A stretch of 64,000 bases of DNA from Cordilura impudica (GCA_963682025.1 OY821519.1:141970429-142034428); one strand, 5' to 3'. Positions 45,250 to 57,740 are shown, counted from the first letter of the stretch. The notes: generated by a model not told the origin, from the letters alone. Program-made: numbers and translations.

Positions 45250-46200
45250 AGCAAATTTGGAACAATTTTCTCTATTTATCAACATAGTCTCCTTTAGCTC
45301 CCTAAACTTTTCTCAGCAATATTCAATAGCGTCGATACCCTGTTTCTAGTAAGAACTGTCTAGCTCCTTACAATAGCCATCAACCGCAGATTCCACCTTT
45401 TCATTGTTGGTAAATCTTTTACCAACGAGTCATTTTTTTTCTTGTTTAGAAAAGGAAACTTATCCGAGGTAGCTAAGTCTGGTTAATAATATGCATGATG
45501 AAGCAATTCATGGATTTTTGATGTATGAATTGGTGCATTGTCTTGATGAAACAGCACTTTCTTTCTGACTTTTTCTTTAATTTCATCACTTAAAGGCTGC
45601 ACTTAGTTAGCATAATACTCGCCGTCGATTGTTTTTCCTTATCGTACACACATCCCAATACACAGCCGCCATAATCTTGTCTGCAGATGGAACTGTCCTT
45701 CCCGCCTTTAAAAACGATTCTCCCATTGTGCACTGTTTTTATTGTTTCTTTGCCTCAGGTGTGAAGTGGTGGACCCATGTCCCTTCCATGGTTACGCATC
45801 GACGCAAAAACTCTATTGAAATATCTTCACGATGCTGTTTTTGTTCTATTGTGAACAAACCCGGCGCTTATCTGGCGGACAGCTTTCTCATTTCAAAATT
45901 TTCGGCAATATGCGATGTATAGCATTTTTTAAAATGACTATAATTTCAGCTAGCTCACCCACCTTTAGCCGACGATCATCCAATACCATTCTGTTTATTT
46001 TCTTAACCGTTACTTACGTGGCCACCTCAATTGGCTGACCGCTACTGTATTCGTCTTGACACCTCGTATGGCCTTGTTTGAACTCTGCCATCCTATATTT
46101 TATAGTCGAAAACGAAGGAGCAGACTCCCCCAGAGTAGAATCCAGATAGGCTTTAGTATTGGTTGGACTGAGACCATTCAAATGAAAGTATTAAATTACA
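45250..46200 (-). pseudogene. Mariner-like transposase pseudogene
   Basis: Reading leftward from 46200, segments such as APSFSTIKYRMAEFKQGH, CQDEYSSGQPIEV, NRMVLDDRRLKVGELAEI and GHGSTTSH follow the order of mariner transposases (N-terminal HTH, GRP-like linker, then the WVHH catalytic block). Many in-frame stops and frameshifts are present. The + strand open frames at 45629-46038 are shadows of it. Confidence 0.75.
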
Positions 46201-46215
46201 ACGGTGACCAATTTT

Positions 46216-46990
46216 TATAAATTTACTGAGATCGTTTACTTTTGATGGCTTCAACAAATAATAGTAAACAACATGGCGCCCTGAAACTTAAAATACAAGT
46301 TTTATAAGGATGCCACTTTTAACCATAGCAATTTTTTTTCAAACTACTGCCTCAGGTCGGTTTGTTCTGCGAGGTCGGTTTGTTCTGCGAGCACCCTCGT
46401 AGCTTCTCTTTAATTGGTTCATCTCACAGACTGACAACCAACGTTACATTGCATCGAGGTACTTTTAAGTATGAAGAATATGTACACCATAAAAAATAGG
46501 GCCACCTATATATTTCTTAAAAATTTGTGTGGTAACTTTCGTTAAGGGTTCTGGAACGGAACCCTCAAAAACTATATATCTTAACAAAAATATGTAGCGG
46601 ATTCATTTCCTTATTATCACACTCATTTTCAATAGGCACAGTACATATTTAAATAAATTTAGCCATATCGGTCTTCTTTAGAATACTAGATACACACTAA
46701 CAATATAAATATAAATTTTGTTCTTAACTGTTTGTTCACAGAGCTTCAACTCTAAATCAAAAATTAGGATTAATATTCTCTTCAACGTTAATTTATTTTA
46801 ATTCAAAACTGATATAATTTTTTTTTTTGTTGTATTTTTTTTATAGTCATGATAGAGACAATTAATTAAGTTGTGTTAAGATTTATTTTGTGACCAATAT
46901 TATTTGTGAGATTTTTTTTTTATTTTTTCGGGCTAATTATGGTCATTTAAATATTAAGATGATAATAAAAAAATTCAAATTATTACATCC
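46216..46990. other. Unannotated DNA between mariner and Penelope remnants
   Basis: It contains an exact 22-base tandem pair, ggtcggtttgttctgcga, at about 46356-46395. Otherwise it is AT-rich with no gene seen. Confidence 0.4.
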
Positions 46991-46994
46991 TTTT

Positions 46995-47037
46995 CACTCG
47001 ACGTTTCGTTGACGGTATTTCAACTTCTTCTGGAGTG
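46995..47037 (-). ncRNA. Hammerhead-like motif 3' of the Penelope-like ORF
   Basis: On the - strand: cactc, cagaaga, a, gttga-loop-tcaac (5-bp stem II), gaaac, gtc, gagtg. The outer cactc/gagtg form a perfect 5-bp stem I. The core differs from the consensus at one base (A for U4), so it is probably inactive. Hammerheads are established components of Penelope-like elements, and the position 245 bases downstream of the ORF fits. Confidence 0.6.
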
Positions 47038-47281
47038 TGAACTTTATTTATTTCTAATGACAAAATATATAAACAACAACATAAATTTAATTTAATATTA
47101 AAATCTTAAATACTAGTATCACAGGTTAACTTACGATTTTATTTTATTACATTGTCAAGTATTAAATTTGTATAAAAAACTGGACATCACAACACAAAAT
47201 TTTAATAAATTTAATAAAGAATTACAATTTTAAAAAATCACAGTTTAACCTAACAACTAGTATCACAGATCGTTTTTATTA

Positions 47282-48050
47282 TTAGACTAATGCTATAGAA
47301 TATTGCAGTTTAATATTATCCTGGTCTTCTTTGGTGTTTAATGTTTTTTGTATTTTTTGTTGTATACGTAAACCTTCTAGTGTATATCGCTTTTGTTCGT
47401 TTTTCTCCTTATCTAATATGCGTACATCGTTAAAATTTGGTTTGTGTTTACTCTCTTTTATGTGTTGAGATAAAGCTGTGCTTTCTTTGTTTTTCTTTAC
47501 GTCGGATTCATGCTCAGCTATTCTTACACCTAACATTCTTTTTGTCGTTCCTATATATACTTTATTGCACTGTTCATTTTCATTACCGTCACACTTGATT
47601 TCATACACAACATTATCCGTTTTTAATTTCTCAATTTTCGATTTTTTGCTTGTAAAAAGATGTCTTAGTGTTTGATTTGATTTATAAGCTATTGTTATTT
47701 TTTCATCATTGAACTCCCTTTTCAGTGTTTTACTCTCTGTTAGTTTTGGTATGTAAGGTACACTGTAAAAATGTTTTGCTTCACTGTGTTGTTTGTCCTT
47801 TTTGTTATGTTTATTGTAAAGTGTTATGTCTAATAAATTATTAATGACAAAATTGGGATAATTATTCATGGTAAGTATTTTCCTTATTATAATAATGTTG
47901 TCTTTTTTAAATCGTTCGTCGCTTAGTTTCATTATTTTTTGAATAAAATTCATTGCCGTATTCCTTTTCATTTTTTCTGGTTGCGTCGAGTGATAATTTA
48001 TCATTCTTCCTGATGCAATCTCTTTTGAATACCAATAGTAAATTTAAGTT
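47282..48050 (-). pseudogene. Penelope-like retroelement, RT end and GIY-YIG nuclease
   Basis: The frame ending at 47282 has the RT-thumb segment SKEIASGRMINYHS and MKLSDERFKKDNIIIIRKIL, then a GIY-YIG endonuclease domain: VVYEIKC, KVYIGTTKRMLGVRIAEHES, ALSQHIKESKHKPNF, and the Glu of LEGLRIQQ. About 250 residues are open without a stop, so decay is mild, but the catalytic reverse transcriptase is missing (5' truncation near 48055). Confidence 0.9.
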
Positions 48051-48569
48051 TAAGTTTATTATGATAAGTTTAAGTTTTGATTTGAAATAAATCACGATGT
48101 CTTTGCTTTTGATCTGACGGAGTTATAAATACATTTAACACTCTCAAATTATTTATTTACGCTTTGAGTGATCCAATTGTTATCTCATTGACGCATTAGG
48201 AATATTTTATATGGTTCATAATAGATATTTTTATAAGCTTTCTAATGCTACATATTTTCTCATTATCAGATCCATCGATGCCAACTTAGAGCTCCTCTTC
48301 GTGCCAGATTTAGTGCCATCTAACTACTCAAAGAGCGAATTTAGTTTCATTTATCGTCTTAAAAAAAACGCTAAAATTAATTAAGTTCACAAGATCTCTT
48401 AATTACGAGCTAATAACTGAACTATCATCTAGTTTTAAAGCACAATTTTTTTTTGCAAAAGATGAAAAAGAAATCAAACAGTACGAAAATAGTGTCGACA
48501 ATTTAAAACTACGTAAATGGATAAATGGAGGCAGAATTGATTTATTTTGGATTGATGTACATAACTTCA

Positions 48570-48615
48570 AACAAGTAAGAAAATTATAGTCGGTCTAGAC
48601 CGACTTTACGATATT
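48570..48615 (-). repeat. Solo DINE family A terminus
   Basis: caagtaagaaaattatagtc with the tcggtctagaccga palindrome appears here and again at 48637-48675, 65 bases later. Only the terminus of the first copy is present, so the second element inserted close to, or replaced, an older one. Confidence 0.7.
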
Positions 48616-48636
48616 TTAACAAATTTAATATAGCTA

Positions 48637-49426
48637 AAACAAGTAAGAAAATTATAGTCGGTCTAGACCGACTATACGATACCCTATACCATGAGCTTAG
48701 GCCCAACTAATTAGATATAGAAAAAAAAGCATAAACCAAATTTGAGTGGCATTGTTTGGCTGCAGATATGAAAAAGTTCATATCGGATGCTATATCTATA
48801 TGGGGACTAGGCCCAAAAATGGACCGATCCTGACCATGTTTGGTAAAGTCACTTATACTTTGAAAAAATATATACAAACCAAATTTGAGAAAAAACTGTG
48901 CAATATTTTTGTTTTTTGATAGATTTTAGTGAAGATCGGGAAGCAGCTCTATATGGGGCCTATGACTAAGAGTTATCCAATAGGGATTATTTTTGGACTA
49001 CTGATTAATGAATGTAATATATACACACAAACCCAATTTGACTAAGATTTGTATGATAATTTGGAGCTTATGGCAATATATGTTGATTTCATAAGGGTCA
49101 TTTGTATGGGGGCTAGGTCTGAACATGGACCGATTCTCACCAATTTCAATAGCGTTCATCCCATGGCCGATAAAAGATCGAATACCACATTTCGTCAAAA
49201 TATATTCATATTTGCGACCTGCAGTTTGATTACAAGCTTTACATGGACACACAGACGGACGGACGGACGGACGGACGGACGGACGGACATCGTTAAATCG
49301 AATCAGATAGTGATTCTGATCCGATCGGTATAATTAAAGATGGGTGTAGGTCAAATATTTTTGGTTGTTACAAACAGCAGCACAAAGTCATTATACCCAA
49401 ACCACATAGTGGTATAGGGTATAAAA
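48637..49426 (-). mobile_element. DINE-like family A, inverted full copy
   Basis: It runs from the tcggtctagaccga terminus, through atatggggactaggccc and catatggggcc blocks, to a ggacggacggacggacggac microsatellite (49256-49289) and the terminal ccacatagtggtatagggta hairpin. The 7-unit GTCC tract is the longest among the copies here. Confidence 0.8.
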
Positions 49427-49436
49427 ACCTGGAAGG

Positions 49437-50420
49437 CGATAAGCGAAGTTGGAATAAATAAGACAATTAATCAATCAATGAATGTTGACATTAATGCGCT
49501 AAATGAAGCTTTTGTAAATATTCCTCCACCAGCCGTAAATAACGAATTCTATGATGATTTTCCATGTAATAATCCAAACATTCCCAAATTTAACTTTCAG
49601 TGTGTAACACTAACAGAGGTACTTGAAAGTTTCAATGCTATTAAATCGAATGCAGTGGGCCTTGATAATATACACCCCAGATTTATAAAAATGATTTTAC
49701 CATGGATTGTCCGTTTCATAATCTACTTGTTTAACTCACTACTAGCATCTTTCCAATGGAGTGGAAACATGCCAAAATTATACTAGTACTAAAAACGAGT
49801 AACGAATACCGCCCGAGTGCAATTCTTTCATATCTCTCAAAAGTTTTCGAGTACCTTTTGCACAGACAAATCTTTAGGTATTTAAACGACAACAACTTAC
49901 TTACAGAGCGTCAATCCGGTTTCAGCCCACAACATAGCTGTATAACAGCTTTATCTGATGTAGTTGAGGAGATAAGAAGCAACATGGATGATGGAAAAAT
50001 ATCTTTTTTGGTTTTATTGGACCACTCAAAGGCATTTGACACGGTGCACCACTCAATTTTATGCCTCAAACTAAAGAGGTTTTTTAACTTTTAACAAACA
50101 GATCCTAATCTGTTGCTAATAGTAGCTTCATCTTAAACGCACTGCAAGTTATAAGAGGGGTGCCACAGGGCTCAATCCTTAGACCACTACTTAATTCGAT
50201 ATACGCCAATGATCTTCCACAACAAATTAAATTCTCTAAGGTTCAGAAGTGCGCTATTGACATTATTTTAAAACTCAAGAACTAAATTATGATCTCAAAG
50301 TATTCTAAATTGGGCAACGGCAAATGGTCTACGACTTAATCCAAATAAATATAAGTGTATTATAATAAGGAAGAAAGTGATGCATTTGGAGAATGAGATT
50401 AATGTCTTCCTTGGGGCTTG
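49437..50420 (+). pseudogene. Non-LTR reverse transcriptase fragment
   Basis: Segments in order: SNAVGLDNIHPRFIKMILP (RT motif 1), a frameshift at about 49770, then EYRPSAILSYLSKVFEYLL, RQSGFSPQHSC, LLDHSKAFDTVHH (catalytic Asp motif A), a frameshift near 50095, and GVPQGSIL (motif B). The YADD box has decayed. The style is Jockey/I/CR1-like. Both element ends are missing; the 5' side is cut by the DINE copy. Confidence 0.85.
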
Positions 50421-50547
50421 ACTTTGAGACCTTTCGATTGATGTATAAGATAAGGTTACTCTTAATTCAGAATATATAAAAAAAAATGCACTTTTCGAAA
50501 AAAGGCCAAAAAAAGGGTGACATTTTTTGTCAGAAATGAAAACGGCA

Positions 50548-51360
50548 TTATATATAAAAAATGGTGTTGTGTATGTTTGTGTGTTTGTTTGTTTGTGGTT
50601 TATAGGAGACTACACCACTGGACCGATCGTCATGAAATTTTTACAGTAAGTAACTGCCTATACGGAATGAAAAATAGGCTATATTTTTTTTTTTTTTGAT
50701 ATTTAACATATAATATCTGGAGTACAACGACAGCAAGTGTTCTGAAACTATGTACATGTACATATTTAAATAATTCGATGAGTTGCGGAAAAAATAGGCG
50801 TGATCGGACCAATGGGCGTGATCGGACCAATGGGCGTAGTACCCACGATACAAAGTAAATATTAAATGTCATATATCTAGAGTACTGTAATAGATAAAGT
50901 CTTGAGACTTTATGTGAGTACATAAGTTATCAACGTTAGTGCTCGAAAAAAAAATGGGCGGAATCAGATCAGAGGGCGTGGTACCTCGCATACAAAGTAA
51001 ATATATAATGTCTATATCTGAAGTACTCTAATAGTGAAAGCCTTGGAACTTTGTCTGAGTGCATGAGTTATTAATGTTAGTAGTCCCATACAAAAAATGG
51101 GCGAGATTCAACCAGTGGGCGTGGTACCTCCCATACAAAGTAAGTATTTAATATAACATAACTGGAGTACTATAATAATGAACGTCTAGCGACTTTGTTT
51201 GCGTTCATAAGCTATTAATGTGAGTAGTTGCCCAAAAAATTGGCGGAATCAGAATAATGGGCGTGGCACCTCCCATACAAAACAATAGTTTTCTTCAAAA
51301 CGTATTGGCTGCTTTTTATTTCGTTACGAGGGGTGTATAACGAAGAGCATCGGGTTACTG
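50548..51360 (+). mobile_element. Helitron-like repeat with four internal ~145-bp units
   Basis: It opens tatatataaaaaatgg with a gtgtgtttgtttgtttg block and ggaccgatcgtcatg, as at 3067. Four internal units each carry gggcgtggtacc or a variant and atacaaagtaaatatt. It ends in ttacgaggggtgtataacg and catcgggtta, resembling the gaggggtagcg/accgggttc end of 3067-3800. Confidence 0.55.
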
Positions 51361-52018
51361 TTAATTAATTATAAAATTCTATTTAAAATAATTTTCATAT
51401 AAAAAATCAAAATTCTATATTCAAACAGCACTAAGGCGTAAGGAAGAAAATGATATGTTTTCATTTAAAAGTGAACAGTTATAGGAAATGATTTTGTATT
51501 TAGTATTTTTAGTTTATATTTATATTATTGATATACATTTAAAACGTTTCATTTAGTATGATATTAAATGTGCAAATAATATATAACTTTTTTTCAAATT
51601 AAGAAAAATAATATAAAATAGCGCTTTCATTCTAATTTAGCACCTTTTCGCGCTTTTTGAGTAATATTTTGAGTGTTTTTTGCTTGGAAAAAAGTTAGCA
51701 TTGCTGATCAGATCAGCAGGACCTGAGGAATTACATATAGCTTCTTTTAGTTTAAAACCCACTTTCCATTAATCTGTTCTATATTTTGTATGTTTAGCTT
51801 TAGTGGACCATAGCCCCTTTATGTATATATGTTTCCAGAAAAAAAAGCATTCAAAGAAGTGAAATATATCCTATTCATCGTTTTTAGAAATATGTAGTAC
51901 TTCTTAATACTTTTTTTTAAATTTTTTTTATATTTTTCTTTTCCCAATAATGAACTGTTCTTCCTGTTTTAATATCAATGTCCTTTTCTTAATTTTTTTG
52001 TTTGTTATTTTTTTTATA
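51361..52018. other. AT-rich DNA without a recognised feature
   Basis: No ORF, repeat boundary or RNA gene is seen between the Helitron-like repeat and the MITE at 52019. Confidence 0.5.
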
Positions 52019-52456
52019 CAGGGTGTTCCAAAAACTTTCCGAAAAAATTAAATGCGCGATAGCTTGGATCAATATGAATATTTTTTGTTCTAGCACCACT
52101 GTTCTAACGGCTACCGTTTTCGAGCTATAGCATCTCAAAAAATAATGCATTTCTAAATACATTTAATTAATTTTAAAACAATTTACTTTTTTTTAAACAT
52201 TTTTATCTGAGTTATGTGTCAAAAAAATTGTGAAATTTTTTTTCCATTTTTCTTTGAGAATTTGTAAAAAAGATAAAGAAAAATTTTTTTTTAACAATTA
52301 ATTCAGAGAAAATTTATTTAAAAATTGAAAGTTGTTTTTGTAATTTAAGAAATGCATTTATCTTTGAGATTCAATAACTCGACGACGGTAGGGGTTAGAA
52401 CAGTGATCCAAGCTATCGCGCATTTAATTTTTTCGGAAAGTTTTTGAAAAACCCTG
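52019..52456. mobile_element. 438-bp MITE with ~53-bp TIRs and TA duplication
   Basis: CAGGGTGTTCCAAAAACTTT at the left is inverted at the right end. Complementarity continues through aaatgcgcgatagcttgg, and less perfectly through caccactgttctaac and the next block. TA flanks both ends (52017-52018, 52457-52458), which fits the Tc1/mariner superfamily. No coding sequence is present. Confidence 0.8.
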
Positions 52457-52458
52457 TA

Positions 52459-53995
52459 TATATGTATATTACATTTAAACAAATCGAAAATTAAAATTTC
52501 TAATTTAATTTACTCAAGAAAAATTCAAAACTCCTGCAATAAATTCAACACAAGTGAGGAAAAGATTACCGTTTTTGCTGATAAACATTTCAAAAATATC
52601 ACTTTCTGAGATATACTTTGATATTTGGCAAACAAAATAATCTGGTTGTCATACTAAAGTCGATTATAACACCGCAACTGAGCTTGTAGGTAAACTGCTT
52701 TTAAAGATAACTGAAAAATTTGTTGATCCACCTTTAAGAGTTTATTATGATTTTTTCACATTTCACGCTGCTATTTTTCGGGAACTACAAAAGGCAGCAA
52801 CTTAATCTTTTGAATATTCCTTAGTTAATTGAGGTATAAATTTTTGATAAATTTTGTGGAGGTTAGATAAACCTTTTCATTGTTTATAAATAAAAGTTAC
52901 CCCTAATTAAAAATGAAATGACTAATACCCCTATAAATAAATATTGGTTATCAAATGCTTTATATAAAACACATAAGAAAGGCACTTAAGAAATACACCT
53001 TATTTAAAGAAAAAACTACGTCTCATTAATATAAATAATTTTAGACAAATTAAATTAGCAAGTTACCCCAATAACCTCCATAAAAATAAAAAAGAAAAAC
53101 AAGCAAACAAAAATATTTAGATATGTGTAGGATTTGTGTTCAATTTCTAGTGACCTTAATATCGCTAGTGTACGAAAATTATATTTATCAAAAATCTCTG
53201 CTATAAACGAAAGTTTTGTTATGCGAGTATATTTTTTATTTTTTGCAAAAAAATTGTTTCAACACTCAAATGACAATCATACCTTTTATGGCACAGTATT
53301 CAAATTCATCAATATGTATAAAACTTCATTAAGTAATTATTTTTAAAATTAATAGATCAAGTATCAACGATATGAAACGATTATAATAAAATTTATGTAG
53401 CGTTATAAGCCTTACATGGAGTTTTGGGTTTTAACTGCATATGACAATAAAAGTTAATCAAAAATTGTGAGTACACTCAGAAGATTTTCTTTTTAAGGCA
53501 TCTCTAACTAAATAATAGTCGAACATTTCATTGCATTGTTTTATTTAAGTCAAAGTATAAAATTTAGAATTTTGAAAATGTATTTTGTGTTACTTAAGAA
53601 ACCGAAAAGTATAAAATTTAGAATTTTTAAAAAGTATTTTGTGTTACTTAAGAAACCGTTTAACATTTTACAATTTTTTCATGTAGCTGAATATTTCTAT
53701 TGGTGCAAGACTTATATAAGATTACATATGTTTTTCTCTCTTTTTCATTTTAGATTTTGGATTTTCCTATCGAACGTAGAATCGCAACTAAGGACATAAA
53801 GCAAAATACTTTGATGTGAATCTGATACGAATTTGGACAATTGGCAAAACACTCGTCCGAAATTGCCAAATGATTAATTTCATACACATTTTATTTCTTT
53901 GATTACCAATTCATTTCCTCATAAGTGTCAATGCATTCCAGTATTGAGAAAAATTTATTTTTCTATGTCGAACCTTAGATACCCTGGGTTTTAAT
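52459..53995. other. AT-rich DNA without a recognised gene
   Basis: The open frames 53134-53346 and 53536-53799 are Phe/Lys-rich. A 63-base block (aagtataaaatttagaattt ... gtgttacttaagaaaccg) is tandemly duplicated at 53550-53660, and the second frame runs across it. No family is recognised. Confidence 0.4.
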
Positions 53996-54338
53996 TCTAT
54001 AATATTAATAGGCTAGGCGATTTCTTGTGACCGATGTTTTGTTCTACCGTTTTATCCCGATTTTGACCAAACGTATATTATTGGAAAGGTATTTCCTTTT
54101 AGTCGTTTTGCACATTTACAGATTTTAAAATTTTTCCATTATTTTGAGTAAATTGCATTTAAAGTTGCTACTAATACATACATAAAATTATACATATGCT
54201 ATGTGTGTTTTATTAAATTTTTAAGTTTGTAATCTTGATTCACAATAATAACAAACCATAAAAGTGTTGGTTTGTGAATTGGCTAAAATAAAGCTGCCTA
54301 GAAATTGTACTCGAATTTCGAGCGCTGGAATTTGCTAG
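53996..54338 (+). mobile_element. Helitron-like family H, solo copy
   Basis: TCTATAATATTAATAGGC at the 5' end; the 3' end has a ctcgaatttcgagcg hairpin, then tggaatttg and CTAG before T. The 343-bp length and non-coding content fit a non-autonomous Helitron. The internal ttgcattt and missing gatgagtttgt distinguish it from the arms of the 36667 element. Confidence 0.7.
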
Positions 54339-54459
54339 TTTACATTAATACCTGAACTTATTGGAAATAGTAAACCTAATACTAAATTATTACAACAAAC
54401 AAACCATGCCCGATTTACCACATTTTAAATACCAACATGCTCGAAATAATGATACACAA

Positions 54460-55182
54460 TATTATCCTAACTTCACCCAGGTAAATGGTCTATTTGGTAA
54501 ATGGGCGTGATTTCAATCGACAGACGGAAATCGCTATAACGACTCGAGTTGTTAGAAGAATCGAGAATATATATACTTAATTGTTAGAAGGATCGAGAAT
54601 ATATCTATAATAAATATTAATAGGCTAGGCTATTTCTTGTGACTGATATTTTGTTCTACCCTTTTATTCCGATTTTGACCAAACGTATATTATTTGAAAG
54701 GTATTTATTTTTAGCCGTTTTGCAGATTTACAGATTTTTAAATTTTTTCCTTTATTTTGAGTAAATTGCATTTAAAGTTGCTACTAACACATACATAAAA
54801 TTATACATATGCTATGTGTGTGTTTATTAAATTTGTTAATGTGTTTGTAATAAAATTGAGTTTGTTTTTTGTGTTGATTTGTGAATTGGCTATAATTGAT
54901 TAGCATCTTTTAGGGCCTTTATTTAATTAATTAATTGAGCTGATGGCCTTAATAGCTAATGCTCAAAAGCCACTAATTATATACTAATTTATTATTATAT
55001 AGTTAACAAATAAATAAATAAATTATTTAATTAAAAAATAAAATTTCCTAGAATTTGCGCTCGAATTTCGAGGGCTGGAATCTGCTAGTATACTTCATGG
55101 GGCCGGAAATTAATTTTTCGCTACGTTACAAACGAAATTACAAACTGATATAAACTCTGCACAGTGATGCGGAGGATATAAA
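54460..55182 (-). mobile_element. DINE-like family B split by a Helitron-like copy
   Basis: The left part (gggcgtgatttcaatcg, cagacgg, actcgagttgttagaag) and the right part (atacttcatggggccgg, gttacaaacgaaattac, hairpin-like ctctgcacagtgatgcgga) match family B once 54604-55088 is removed. A ttgttagaaggatcgagaat duplication precedes the insertion point. Confidence 0.65.
54604..55088 (+). mobile_element. Helitron-like family H, long solo copy
   Basis: It begins A|TCTATAATAAATATTAATAG and ends gctggaatctgCTAG|T, with a gcgctcgaatttcgagggc hairpin. Compared with 53996-54338 it has about 140 extra bases before the hairpin (ttagggcctttatttaatt ... aattatttaat). Insertion between A and T inside a DINE copy can be seen directly. 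Confidence 0.75.
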
Positions 55183-55228
55183 AATCCTACAAGTTTTTTT
55201 ATTGAAATAATTTATTTTTTAATTTATA

Positions 55229-56888
55229 CTCTACCGTTCAAAAGTATTTTTAGCTAATAATTTCCCTTCAAAAGTCACAAAATTATTACAGATGGAATTT
55301 TTCATTCATTATTAAGTGGGTAATTTATTATATGCAATAAAACATTGTTCTATTTAACAGGTACCAGAAAATTGCGACTTTGGTGAAGACAAGTTTTTTT
55401 CTGGAAATTTCCTTATTAGGTAAAAGATTACCGTGAGCTTTTTACAAACCACCAGATAGTGCATGTATTTTAGTTTTATAACCGAAAAGATGTATAAATA
55501 ATTGAAAACATGAAACTGGAAAAAGATTAAACAAAAAACGACCGAGATATTACGCCGTAACAAAGACTTAAGTGGAAATTTAAAAAATTTGAATGAATTA
55601 AAAGAAAGTATGGCCAAAACTGCGGAGATTTTAACTGAAAATTGTCACCATATTATTTCCCTACACCAAATTGGGAAAAATTAATCAAGCAGTTGCAAAG
55701 AAGATCAAATTATCATCTCATCGAATCGTGGACTAAATTATGAAAAAATTCATAGAGGATGGTACAATTGCGAATAAAAATCAAAGTGTTCGGCCCAGAG
55801 TAACATCAGGATCAAACATCAACAAAACATCAGGATCATGAATAATAACGACAAGTAAACGAAATCGCCGTATGACAGCTCTAGAAATAACCGCCCACGG
55901 ATGCCTTATAGCGTCCATGAAAACCGCATATTTGCCCAAAAAGTAAAGGAAAAAGATGGTTTAAAAATTATGAAAACTGGGCTTTCAATGATTGGTACAA
56001 GGTCCTTTGGTCTGATGAATTCAAGTATTAAGTGTTCGGCTTAATCATGCAGAATCAAAGGATAAACCCACTACAAATCTATCCTGAAAGATCGTGGCAT
56101 GGTCACTGGACTAAGAATTGTGGGTCGGAAATTCATATTTCAGCAAGATGATAATCCAAAACATAACACAATTTGTGAGAATGGTCACCACAATCACCTG
56201 ACCTCAATCTCATAGAGTTGCTGTGGCGTGAATTGGAGAGGAAGGCTCGAACTATCTGTTCCACATCTTAGGAAGAACTGTGGAATAAACTGAATAAAGC
56301 ATGGAACCATATCACTCCAGAAACTTTGAAAAAAATAATTTAAAGAGTGCCAAGACTATGACGTGAAATTGTACGAAATGGAGCTGGTCACATTGATGAA
56401 TCTAAAATTTAAGAATATAGTGTAGGTTCAAAAATATGTTTATGTTAGTGGTAAAATTAAATAATTAAGAATATACTAGAAATAAAGACCCTAAAAGTAT
56501 GCTAATCAATTATAGCCAATTCACAAATCAACACAAAAAGCAAACTCATTTTTATTACAAACACATTAACAAATTTAATAAACACACACATAGCATTGTA
56601 TAATTTTATGTGTTAGTAGCAACTTTAAATGCAATTTACTCAAAATAAAGGAAAAAATTCAAAAATCCGTAAATCTGCAAATCGGCTAAAAAGAAATACC
56701 TTCCAAATAATATACGTTTGGTCGAAATCGGGATAAAACGGTCGAACAAAACATCAGTCACAAGAAATCGCCTAGCCTATTAATATTATAGATATTTTAA
56801 ACTTGAAGAGTTTTCATTGAAAAATAAAGGATGTATGGTTATTTGAAATTTCGAGAAGAGGATTGGCAAATACTTCTGAACGGTAGTG
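55229..56888 (+). pseudogene. Tc1-like element with TIRs and decayed transposase
   Basis: ctaccgttcaaaagtattt at the left is inverted at the right as aatacttctgaacggtag, each flanked by TA. The transposase is recognisable on the + strand: FQQDDNPKHNT-like, SPQSPDLNLIELLWRELERK and EELWNKLNKAWNHITPET around 56140-56340, with an N-terminal helix-turn-helix remnant near 55670. Stops and frameshifts are frequent. The family H fragment 56471-56792 lies inside its 3' part. Confidence 0.85.
56471..56792 (-). mobile_element. Helitron-like family H, inverted, 3'-shortened
   Basis: It reads in reverse complement from TCTATAATATTAATAGGC to gattagcatacttttaggg and stops there at a ctag, without the hairpin. 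It shares the gattagcat...ttaggg segment with 54604-55088, so the two belong to one subfamily. Confidence 0.65.
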
Positions 56889-57599
56889 TATATTAAGATT
56901 TTGAAAATAAAATATCTAAAAATTAAATTATAGTTGTTAACACGTTTTTATTAAATTCATATTTTAATTTTTTTTTAAATTAATTTTTTGACATTTTCAC
57001 TCAGCATAGGCAAAACGTTCACATAAAAGCTTTACCATTTGAGAGCTTCATTTTCATTTTTATCCTTTTATCCTTTTTTGATTTGATTGATTTCTAAAAA
57101 ATCCAAATTTTTAAAATGATTTTATCGTATAAAATATTTGAAAATTTAACCCACAGATATGCTACAAACATTTCACCTAAAGATATAATCTACTTTTTAT
57201 CAGACTTATAATAAAATATTACAGGGTTACAAAAAATAGCTGCTTAATATGTTGTATTGATATTTTGGTTTTTGAAAATTCATATTATTTTTAAAATATT
57301 GTAAAATAAATTTTAAAAATGTTTTTGCAAAAACCACTTGAAGAATCGAGTTTGAACCCCCCTAAAAAAAATTCCCTAATCCAGTAAAAATTTAGGAAAA
57401 AACGCCCAACTCGCAACACTGGTTGATTCATTGCTAAAAGTACTGGGCGGATTAAAAAGCCCTTAAATTTTTAAATGAGGTCACTTATGTGTTCCAAAAA
57501 AATTTGTAGCTAATATCGAATGCTTAATATGGTGATTATGACTTAAATTAGTACTGACTAGTATTATAATTTTTGAGCGAAGAGTACTATAGAATAAAC

Positions 57600-57740
57600 T
57601 GTCTGTTCCTCAGACCTGATACCACTCAATGCTTTCCTTAGAAATAAAGTCTACAAGAGAAAACCGACGACTCTGGAAATATTAAAACAGAGCCGTCGGA
57701 AGAAAATATATGCACAAATTAAGAGCCTACCTTTGTCAGA
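57600..57740 (+). pseudogene. Mariner-type transposase C-terminal scrap
   Basis: SDLIPLNAFLRNKVYKRKPT and TLEILKQSRRKKI resemble the SPDLTPLDFFLWG...VY..KP.TLE.LK region of mariner-type transposases, with the catalytic Asp-equivalent changed (L-N for L-D). It is only about 45 codons long and isolated. Confidence 0.45.

Noticed and set aside
45629..46038. + strand open frames in the mariner region
   Set aside because: The opposite strand reads recognisable mariner transposase; these are shadows.
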